Source: Ancylomarina salipaludis (GTDB lineage: Bacteria > Bacteroidota > Bacteroidia > Bacteroidales > Marinifilaceae). From it: a stretch of 64,000 nt of DNA. The number at the start of each line of letters is the position of its first letter. Positions within the stretch are counted from its first letter, which is position 1. The DNA is taken from positions 1-64,000 of the forward strand of contig NZ_SAXA01000018.1 of the NCBI RefSeq assembly GCF_004122035.1, given 5' to 3'. The notes beneath the pieces were generated by a model that saw only the letters and a list, made by a program, of their open reading frames with translations, was not told where the DNA came from and did not search any database. Made by a program: the position numbers and the translations under genes. Shown piece by piece: positions 57,934 to 64,000 of this stretch.

Positions 57934-58500
57934 TTAATAGTATTTGTCAATTCCCCCAAATCCTTTAATCAGTTTATTTTCTTTTGTTTTGTCGATAAAG
58001 TTGTTTAGACGCTTTTCAAATTCCTCTGGTCTTTTTCTTGCACTATCAATATATGCAATTCTAATTCGTTTATATGGCTCAGAAAAGGCTTGATAATTTT
58101 CCCAAACAATCTTATCTGACTCCAATTTCTTTAATATATATTCCGGAAAAACGAATTTTTGTTGAATTATTTGTAAAACTTCCTTCTCAATTGAGTTATG
58201 AATCAAATTGTTTTCAAAAAGCCATTTCAATCGTTCAATGTTTGGTTGTGAGAAGGTCGAGTTTTTTCTTCTCTTACAAAATCTCTGAATAGTAGTCTCT
58301 TCGTTTAGTGATTTAACAGTACTATCAATCCATCCAAAACAAAGGGCTTCTTCAACCGCATCATTATACAAGATTCGTTTTTTACCAGTCTTCTTAACAG
58401 GATACTCCAACCAAATAGCATCTTCTGTCTCAAAATTAGTTTCGAGCCACTTTCGCCATTCTTTTCTATCAATGAAATATTTGGTTGTTAGTTCGTTCAT
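57934..58500 (-). CDS. YdeI/OmpD-associated family protein
   Basis: 188 aa. It has the family start FIDRKEWRKWLETNFETEDAIWLEY, then ALCFGWIDSTVKSLNEETTIQRFCKRRKNSTFSQPNIERLKWL, the usual YdeI core, and a C-terminal YKRIRIAYIDSARKRPEEFEKRL helix. Members have been linked to bacteriocin or polymyxin protection without an established mechanism. It shares a 42-bp 5' leader with the DJ-1 gene. Flanked on the upstream side by spacer F. Confidence 0.87.
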   Translation of the reverse strand: MNELTTKYFIDRKEWRKWLETNFETEDAIWLEYPVKKTGKKRILYNDAVEEALCFGWIDSTVKSLNEETTIQRFCKRRKNSTFSQPNIERLKWLFENNLIHNSIEKEVLQIIQQKFVFPEYILKKLESDKIVWENYQAFSEPYKRIRIAYIDSARKRPEEFEKRLNNFIDKTKENKLIKGFGGIDKYY

Positions 58501-58501
58501 T

Positions 58502-58543
58502 ATATTATTTCTTCTTTGAGTTTATGCACGGTCTTTTTTTAGC
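58502..58543 (-). promoter_or_regulatory. Shared 5' leader, copy 2 (before the YdeI-like gene)
   Basis: ATATTATTTC, then TTCTTTGAGTTTATGCACGG, then TCTTTTTTTAGCT. It is closely related to 57861-57902 and sits in the same position relative to the start codon, immediately beside attC-like spacer F. Confidence 0.6.
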
Positions 58544-58546
58544 TGA

Positions 58547-58617
58547 CACACAACGGATGGGCATGCTGCGAGAATCCGACCTTGCGGAGCCCACTATGCT
58601 CCGCTATTAGCACTCGT
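58547..58617. repeat. attC-like palindrome F
   Basis: The left end is ACACAACGGATGGGC (from about 58547). Inside, GCGGAGC (58584-58590) and GCTCCGC (58598-58604) form a perfect hairpin. The right arm GCTATTAGCACTCGTA is a weaker match to the left. It lies between the YdeI-like and ClbS-like genes. Confidence 0.55.
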
Positions 58618-58621
58618 ATTT

Positions 58622-59134
58622 TTATGTTTCAGTTAAACTCTTTTTATGTTTCTTGATTTTCTTCATCGCCCAATCATAATGACTGGAAGTAGCAGAAACG
58701 CAATAACTTCCTAAACTCGTTGTTCCAGTCCAGCGGAAATACTTTTTTGTAAATAATTCCTTGTCCGAAAATGAGTCAATTAATTTCATTGCTTCAGCGT
58801 GACTTTTCTCCAAATCTTTCACGGATTTGTCAAATGGCGTTTTTTGATGCTTTTCCCAAAATTCAATGTTCATTTGCGGATAAGTTTTCCAGTTATAGGG
58901 TTCTGGTAAAAAACTCATTTCTTTTCCGGATTGATTTAAGTCAACCCAGTTTAATAAAAGTTGATGCCATTCATATAAATGCACTAAAATGTCTCGAATA
59001 TTTTTATCTCTGTCCTCAAAGTCAAATGTTTTGTCTTGCTCTTCCTTTGTCATAGAACTAATCAGAGTGAATAATTTTTCAAAATTCAGTTTACTCGCCT
59101 CTTTCAATTGTTCTTTTGTCCTTGGTCTAGCCAT
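58622..59134 (-). CDS. ClbS/DfsB-family four-helix bundle protein
   Basis: 170 aa. The N-terminal ARPRTKEQLKEASKLNFEKLFTLISSMTKEEQ and the DRDKNIRDILVHLYEWHQLLLNWV helix are typical of the DinB-like ClbS/DfsB family. The C-terminal SLGSYCVSATSSHYDWAMKKIKKHKK is also typical. ClbS protects from the genotoxin colibactin by hydrolysing it; other members have unknown roles. The His residues HLYEWH and SSHYDW are conserved. Flanked by spacers F and G. Confidence 0.87.
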   Translation of the reverse strand: MARPRTKEQLKEASKLNFEKLFTLISSMTKEEQDKTFDFEDRDKNIRDILVHLYEWHQLLLNWVDLNQSGKEMSFLPEPYNWKTYPQMNIEFWEKHQKTPFDKSVKDLEKSHAEAMKLIDSFSDKELFTKKYFRWTGTTSLGSYCVSATSSHYDWAMKKIKKHKKSLTET

Positions 59135-59197
59135 TATTTCGTTTTTTTGAATTATTCTATTTCACTAAATCCAATACAGCTTGCAGCATTCTTTTAT

Positions 59198-59334
59198 ATG
59201 AGTACTAAGCAGTCTTGCTAAGTTGCTTGGGCGATTTCGAAGCACTTCCCTATCAAACCGTTGCTATTTTTATTAAATGTACTCATGATAAATTTACCAC
59301 AACACGCCGCATTACTTATGACACATTGTTAGGT
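59198..59334. repeat. attC-like palindrome G
   Basis: ATGAGTAC (59198-59205) is perfectly inverted by GTACTCAT (59279-59286). Next to the stop of the HerA gene, TTGTTAGGT (59326-59334) contains GTTAGGT, a full match to the integron core GTTRRRY. Its orientation is opposite to that of the cores in most other spacers. Downstream of HerA, upstream of the ClbS gene. Confidence 0.45.
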
Positions 59335-59343
59335 TTTCGTGCT

Positions 59344-61500
59344 TTATTCTTTTGGTTCAACATCAGGTTCAGTGGGGTTGTATTTCTCACCCTTCTCCCA
59401 AGCTTCTGCAATTTTTTCATAGTTGGGAAAGTCTTTTGTCAATTCCATAGTCCAGTTTTCAATAAATTTAGGATTATTACTATTAGGTCTTGGACTTGCC
59501 GTATTCATTCTAGCCTGAACAGGTGTCCTTACTGCATCACCCATAATTACAACATGTTGTTGTGGTAAAATTGGTAATTGTTGTAAAATATCCTCATTCG
59601 CAGCAGAAACTAATTGTCTAACGTACTTTTGGTCTTCTGGATTTTGAAGTCTATGAATAATAAAAGAGTTGCATTGCGATAATACTGTTTTTGACAATTC
59701 GGAAGGTCGTTGACTAGAAACAAGTAAAGAAATACCATATTTACGACCTTCTCGTGCAATTCTCTCAAATACTTTTTTAGCTATTGATTCTCTATCTCCT
59801 CTATTCTTCTCTGGAATGTAATTTTGTGCTTCTTCCAAGGCTATTACCATTGGAAGTTTACCTCTATCATTTTCGGGAAAACGAGAAACAAAGTCTAAAA
59901 TAAGTCGACCTATTAAACCCGTGATTGTTTCTAAAACTTCATAAGGCAATAAAGACATGTCAATAATTGTTATCTGACTTGGCTTATTTGCAGCGAGTTT
60001 TTCAATTTCTTCTTTACCTAATTGTTTCTTATAAAAATCAGTAAATAAGTCTGTTTCTTCAGTTTTATATATTTTACAAAAATCACCTAGAATGAAAGAA
60101 ATAAATTTTGCTAGAATATTAGGAATCTCCTCTTTCTGATTTAATAATAATGGTTGTGAAATTCTTTCATCACCTAAATATGACTGCAATCTCAATCTAA
60201 GAGTTGATACAAATTCCCTAAGCCTATTTCCTGAATTTTCTTGTTCACTTATTGCCTCATCAAAGAATCTTTCCAATAGACCTTGAAAATTAAAATAGAT
60301 AGGCAGATCAATATTGCGTTCTTTTGTTATTTCAATCTTGTTAGCAGAGGAATAATACAACGACAATTCCCTTCTTAATATCTCTGAACTTTCCGTTAAT
60401 ACTGCAGAACTTACATTTCCATTTACATATTGACCAGGCTTAGATAGCTTATCCTTTTCTTTTAAAAGTTCCCTCAATGCACTCAATAAATTCGTTTTAT
60501 CAAAGTCAGTATCTAAAGCTGCTAATTCAATTCCGAAGTTATCTAACCCATCATAAATTGTATTTTTTATTTTAAAATCATTCTCTTCACATTCATGAAG
60601 TATAGTTGTCAACCTTGCAATAAAAACTTGTGGTATTAGCTTTTGATTTAATGCTTGTGTTTGATTTTTTGCCAATCCAAGGGCATGTTTAAAAACTGGG
60701 GCTTGTGTACCTGAGGTTGGTTCAAATAGGTAATCAAAGTCAGCAAAGTTCATAAACCAAAAGGGAACTTTCATTCCATCTTTATCTATATGAAATGGAT
60801 TGACTAGTTCGAGATTCTTATATGGAGCTTCTTTCGTTCCTTGAAATGCTTGTTTGTATTCTCCATTTGTATCAAATATAATGACATGTGCATTTTGTAG
60901 CTTCTTCCCATCGTAATCAAAGTCGAATATGCTCTGAATGATAGATGCAAACGTGCAAGATTTTCCTGAACCGGTATTACCAAGTATTGCAGCATGCTTG
61001 CCGAAAAATTTATCCGGATTTATCTTGATTTTATAATCAGAAAATGAAGGTGATGTTCCTATGGGTAAATAATAATCATCTTCAAAATTTATTCCCTCTG
61101 TGTCTTTCTTTCTCTTTTGGTCAAAGATATTATCCAAGTCTTGACTTGTTACATACCAAACAGGATTGTCTAGAATAGGATAATTGTAAACACCTTGAAT
61201 ATATTTACCACTATTCTCAATTGTACCAATCATAGTTGCCACCAAGTATCTTGCAGATTTGGTTAAAAATATTGCCTCCTTGTTTTTTGCAATTTCAGTT
61301 TCATCAATTGCTCTAACACTCGTAACCATTGCTACAATTTTATCCGACCCAATTGGAATAATTACGTAAGAATTAATTCTAGCAACTTCAAAAATATCTT
61401 CATAGCCACTTTTATATAAGCTCTTTAAATTATCATCTAGTCGTATGTATGCTCTGAAACTATCAACAGATATCACCTTTCCAATGCTTCTTTCACTCAT
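59344..61500 (-). CDS. HerA-type ATPase of a SIR2-HerA anti-phage system
   Basis: 718 aa, HerA/FtsK-like hexameric AAA ATPase. Walker A is LGNTGSGKSCTFA at about residues 173-185, Walker B is VIALEEAQNYIP near 555, followed by the arginine region KKVFERIAREGRKYGISLLVSSQRPSEL. The N-terminal HAS-barrel-like region includes GKVISVDSFRAYI. It overlaps the SIR2 stop codon by one base (TAATG), so the two are translated in strict coupling. In known SIR2-HerA (Nezha) systems the ATPase and SIR2 subunit form a large complex that depletes NAD+ on phage infection. Assigned by this pairing. Confidence 0.92.
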   Translation of the reverse strand: MSERSIGKVISVDSFRAYIRLDDNLKSLYKSGYEDIFEVARINSYVIIPIGSDKIVAMVTSVRAIDETEIAKNKEAIFLTKSARYLVATMIGTIENSGKYIQGVYNYPILDNPVWYVTSQDLDNIFDQKRKKDTEGINFEDDYYLPIGTSPSFSDYKIKINPDKFFGKHAAILGNTGSGKSCTFASIIQSIFDFDYDGKKLQNAHVIIFDTNGEYKQAFQGTKEAPYKNLELVNPFHIDKDGMKVPFWFMNFADFDYLFEPTSGTQAPVFKHALGLAKNQTQALNQKLIPQVFIARLTTILHECEENDFKIKNTIYDGLDNFGIELAALDTDFDKTNLLSALRELLKEKDKLSKPGQYVNGNVSSAVLTESSEILRRELSLYYSSANKIEITKERNIDLPIYFNFQGLLERFFDEAISEQENSGNRLREFVSTLRLRLQSYLGDERISQPLLLNQKEEIPNILAKFISFILGDFCKIYKTEETDLFTDFYKKQLGKEEIEKLAANKPSQITIIDMSLLPYEVLETITGLIGRLILDFVSRFPENDRGKLPMVIALEEAQNYIPEKNRGDRESIAKKVFERIAREGRKYGISLLVSSQRPSELSKTVLSQCNSFIIHRLQNPEDQKYVRQLVSAANEDILQQLPILPQQHVVIMGDAVRTPVQARMNTASPRPNSNNPKFIENWTMELTKDFPNYEKIAEAWEKGEKYNPTEPDVEPKE

Positions 61501-62951
61501 TATTCTGTGTCTTTAGTAGGTTCCGTATTAGAAGCTTTATTTCTCAAAAGCTCGTTCAAAGTATTTGCAACATTTTCGTTATTGTCAATATTGTTGAAAT
61601 TAGGCATAAGAGTGTCTGCAAAAGTCAGGAAGTCACCAAAAAACTCTCCTTCAAGTATTATTATTCTTGGATCATTAAGTTCTTTCAGGTTAAGAATGTA
61701 GTCGTTTCGTGTACCTTGAAAGTCAATTACAATAAGAGTGAAAGTAGGGTTTGATAATGCCTGATAGATAATATCGTTAAAATGGTCGTCACCAAATGAA
61801 TATCCAACCGTAACGAGCACCGATTGAGATTGAGTTATGGTTGAAGCAAATTGTCTAAATAGTTCAGAGTATGGAAGGTCAAGTGTGTACGACTTCTTTA
61901 CAGCAGTGGGATAGATAATAATTTCTCCCTTTTTCTTTAGAGATTCTATTAATTCTAGCGATTTCTCTTCAATACCATATAGATTGTTTGCATCCCTTGA
62001 TTCAGAGTTAATCCAAGATAATGAACCATGTAATTTATAATACCGTACTACTTTTTCGATTCTTTGAACTTTACCCGAAGTGGTAGAACCTGGGTAAAAA
62101 ATGTCATATTCAAATGTTTCTGGTTTAAATAACCTTTTATGAAATCCTGAAAAACCATCTATATAATGAACCCCTAGTTTATCAAAAGCGTATTCAAAAG
62201 CTAAATCATAATTAGCTGTAAAAATATTTGCTCGCCTCAAATTCAAAGGTCTTTGAAGAAGAGCCTTTAAGAATTTTTCATGAAAGATATATTTGCTTCT
62301 TGATTCAAGTAGTTCACCTTGTGCTATTTCTTTTGGGAACTGGCTTGCTTTTTTTCTGTCGATTATTGTTTGAGAAACTGGTCTGTTTTCCAAATTACAT
62401 ACATTAAATAACCCTTCCTTAATCGCAGTAATTAATTCAGCATACTTATCAGTTCTTACTTTACTTTTATCTTCATTAAAAACAAAGTCCGTAGCGATTA
62501 AGAAATTTAAAACCTTTTCATATTCAATAGCTATTTCCTTTGATTCAATATCTCGGACAATATCATCTACAATTTCAAATTTCCATTTTCTTTTATCTTC
62601 AAAGATTTTAGTGTCATCAATTAGATTCTCCTTTCCGTATTTTAATAATTCACCTTGAAGTTGTTTAATCACAAAAACGAAATGAGAAAATATTCCAGTT
62701 CCTTCAGGATCTTGTTCTTTTATGTAACCCTCTACTTCTAAAGGAAAATTTCTGATTGCCACTGCCCCCAAATGAATTGACGTACCCGAACCAAACAAAA
62801 AACTAACATTGTCTAATTCAAGGTAATTTTTAAGCATTAACTTGATTTTGTCAATGATTTTACCTTGGTCTAAACCTTCAGCTGTCCAATCAGCTAACTT
62901 ATCTGTACTTCCAAAGAGAACTTTATTTTTTACTGGGTCAAAATGTGTCAT
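61500..62951 (-). CDS. SIR2-like NADase subunit of a SIR2-HerA anti-phage system
   Basis: 483 aa with a SIR2-like NAD-binding core. Motifs in order: FLFGSGTSIHLGA near residues 51-63, ANIFTANYDLAFEYAF near 243-258, YYKLHGSLSW near 303-312 and VTVGYSFGDDHFND near 378-391. The middle of the protein (65-235) is a helical insert typical of defence SIR2 proteins rather than deacetylases. It is the first gene of the pair, upstream of herA, and its stop overlaps herA by one base. The function is inferred to be NAD+ depletion on infection, leading to abortive infection. Confidence 0.92.
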   Translation of the reverse strand: MTHFDPVKNKVLFGSTDKLADWTAEGLDQGKIIDKIKLMLKNYLELDNVSFLFGSGTSIHLGAVAIRNFPLEVEGYIKEQDPEGTGIFSHFVFVIKQLQGELLKYGKENLIDDTKIFEDKRKWKFEIVDDIVRDIESKEIAIEYEKVLNFLIATDFVFNEDKSKVRTDKYAELITAIKEGLFNVCNLENRPVSQTIIDRKKASQFPKEIAQGELLESRSKYIFHEKFLKALLQRPLNLRRANIFTANYDLAFEYAFDKLGVHYIDGFSGFHKRLFKPETFEYDIFYPGSTTSGKVQRIEKVVRYYKLHGSLSWINSESRDANNLYGIEEKSLELIESLKKKGEIIIYPTAVKKSYTLDLPYSELFRQFASTITQSQSVLVTVGYSFGDDHFNDIIYQALSNPTFTLIVIDFQGTRNDYILNLKELNDPRIIILEGEFFGDFLTFADTLMPNFNNIDNNENVANTLNELLRNKASNTEPTKDTE

Positions 62952-62993
62952 TCAGTTTCATTTAATTAATTGGTTAGCTTTTTTTGGCATGAA

Positions 62994-63123
62994 GCACAAC
63001 GTTTGACAATATGAAACGGTTGGGTTTGCGGAGTGCGTTCATATCCACCAAGGTAAACGATGGAGCGAGAACTGAAGCTTCGCAAGCCCCTGAACCCCAA
63101 CTGTTTTATATTGTGTTGTACAA
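62994..63123. repeat. attC-like palindrome H
   Basis: The left arm includes GCACAACG then ACAATATGAAACGGTTGGG (63006-63024). The right arm CCCCAACTGTTTTATATTGT (63096-63115), then GTTGTACAACG, matches it in reverse over about 25 positions. A large loop of about 70 nt separates the arms. It is the longest and cleanest palindrome in this region, between the SIR2 gene and the CxxCxGxG gene. Confidence 0.7.
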
Positions 63124-63128
63124 CGTGT

Positions 63129-63359
63129 TTAATCAAATTTTGGAATCGTCTTAATACCAATTCCATTGCAAGAAGGACAAATTGATTCCGTATCATATCG
63201 TATATATTTGTGACCTGTTCCTTGACAATAAGCACATTCATCATGATTGGAAGGTACTTCTAGTTTTCCAGCACCTTCACATATCTGACATATTGTTTCT
63301 GTATCTGTTCTAGCATATTTTCGTCCAGTTCCTTTACAATAAGCGCAAGCTATAACCAT
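63129..63359 (-). CDS. Stand-alone CxxCxGxG (DnaJ-type) zinc-binding protein
   Basis: 76 aa containing four CxxCxGxG repeats: CAYCKGTG, CQICEGAG, CAYCQGTG and CPSCNGIG. The protein is thus two copies of a roughly 38-residue unit, the same fold as the zinc-finger arm of DnaJ, but no J domain is attached. It may bind unfolded protein or RNA or act as a redox chaperone; the function is unknown. It starts 2 bp after the stop of the membrane zinc-ribbon gene, so the two form an operon. Confidence 0.87.
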   Translation of the reverse strand: MVIACAYCKGTGRKYARTDTETICQICEGAGKLEVPSNHDECAYCQGTGHKYIRYDTESICPSCNGIGIKTIPKFD

Positions 63360-63361
63360 AA

Positions 63362-63898
63362 TTATTGTTTTTTATTAAATTTAAAACTATCTCCACTTTT
63401 ACTAAATGAGCTTGGTGAGTCTCTTTTTTCAAATGAATTACTATATAAACTTTTTTGGAATGCCAATCGTTTATTGTCGAGCTTATACAACCCGTTTTCT
63501 AATATGTATACTTTATTCTCAAAATTGATTTTTTTTCTTAGATTCTTTTCAAAGCAATTCGAACATTTTATTAAAGAATCACTTTTATCCTTGATATAGT
63601 AGTGAGTATCTTTATTACAAACTCCGCAAAATAAAGCAATGTCATTATATGGAACTGTCTTTTTAACTCCTGATGTTAAATCTGTTTCGATTATATCGGA
63701 AATCATACCTGCAAATAATTCTTTTGCAGCCCCTCCAGGTAACAGGCTACTGGCAAGGTCAAAAAGAAAGACTGCTCCAGCATTTTTCGCTTTCGACACA
63801 GTATATTTGACAACACTACCAACAATGCCAATTATTGGTGATATTATTGGGTCGACTAGACTGACTATTGCCATTAATATATTAGACCACCAGCTCAT
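63362..63898 (-). CDS. Small membrane protein with a zinc-ribbon-like motif
   Basis: 178 aa. The N-terminal 30 residues are hydrophobic (ILMAIVSLVDPIISPIIGIVGSVVKY), a likely membrane or surface helix, and a second weak hydrophobic segment follows. Two Cys pairs, CGVC near residue 91 and CSNC near 112, suggest a zinc ribbon. The C-terminal third is charged and Ser/Lys-rich. No family recognised. It is the first gene of a two-gene unit with the DnaJ-type zinc protein. Confidence 0.75.
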   Translation of the reverse strand: MSWWSNILMAIVSLVDPIISPIIGIVGSVVKYTVSKAKNAGAVFLFDLASSLLPGGAAKELFAGMISDIIETDLTSGVKKTVPYNDIALFCGVCNKDTHYYIKDKSDSLIKCSNCFEKNLRKKINFENKVYILENGLYKLDNKRLAFQKSLYSNSFEKRDSPSSFSKSGDSFKFNKKQ

Positions 63899-63919
63899 AT
63901 TCAGTATTTATTACATGTT

Positions 63920-64000
63920 ATACAACGGTCACTTGTATGTGGTCGGGCTGGATTTCTGAGAGAAATCGTGTCAGACCTCTAAAACCCCCGCCTGACATAT
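63920..64000. repeat. attC-like palindrome I (partial at window end)
   Basis: It begins ATACAACGGTC, and inside GATTTCT (63951-63957) and AGAAATC (63961-63967) form a perfect hairpin. The second arm runs off the end of the window. It follows the same pattern as palindromes A-H. Confidence 0.5.

Noticed and set aside
55096-64000. An integron integrase or other site-specific recombinase inside the cassette-like region
   Set aside because: None of the open frames has tyrosine- or serine-recombinase motifs; if an integrase exists it is outside the window.

Overview
This window is a chromosome segment of a Bacteroidota bacterium, most likely a marine or anaerobic member of the Bacteroidales/Marinilabiliales. 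Support comes from families largely restricted to the phylum (DUF1599, the BT_3928 family, DUF3843, DUF3857 proteins, a short fold-III arginine decarboxylase beside a deoxyhypusine-synthase homologue). The DNA is AT-rich, most starts lack a Shine-Dalgarno sequence, and some genes have TTG...TAnnTTTG-type promoters. The genus is inference. No rRNA, tRNA or CRISPR array was seen.

Layout. 0-4.4 kb: a 21-bp-periodic array of TTCCGTTGCA motifs, a hypothetical gene, a pirin, a REP-associated tyrosine transposase between copies of its repeat, and an amidotransferase-like lipoprotein. 4.4-7 kb: three late cobalamin genes (cobU, cbiB, cobD). 7.1-8.9 kb: pyrD-pyrK. 9-10.8 kb: an XRE regulator under 1.3 kb of AT-rich non-coding DNA. 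10.8-15.6 kb: two paralogous MacB/FtsX-type permeases and a TonB-dependent receptor. 15.9-17.2 kb: a thioesterase and fabG. 17.7-24.8 kb: an ABC-F ATPase with a degenerate second domain, a trehalose-6-phosphate synthase/phosphatase fusion divergent from a GH15 glucosidase, a LURP-one-like protein and arfB. 25-28.6 kb: a polyamine operon speA-speB-DHS homologue. 28.8-33.3 kb: GNAT, a flavin reductase, two radical-SAM methylthiotransferases and a CsgH-like secreted protein. 33.5-46.4 kb is mostly housekeeping: cdaA, folP, DUF1599-BT_3928-tpiA, trhO, monomeric isocitrate dehydrogenase, dnaX, DUF3843.

46.6-55 kb is an accessory block of exported proteins: a pair of DUF3857/transglutaminase proteins (one with the catalytic triad, one without the Cys), YARHG and WG-repeat proteins, a lipoprotein, and a second IS200-like transposase containing an in-frame palindrome.

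55-64 kb is the most unusual part. Small unrelated genes (RidA-like, GyrI-like, DUF4303, DJ-1/PfpI, YdeI, ClbS/DfsB, a SIR2-HerA anti-phage pair, a zinc-protein pair) all lie on the minus strand. Most are separated by imperfect palindromes whose ends share ACAACGG/CCGTTGT cores. This resembles an integron-type gene-cassette array without a visible integrase, with SIR2-HerA as cargo. That interpretation rests on reading the spacers by eye and needs a covariance-model search.
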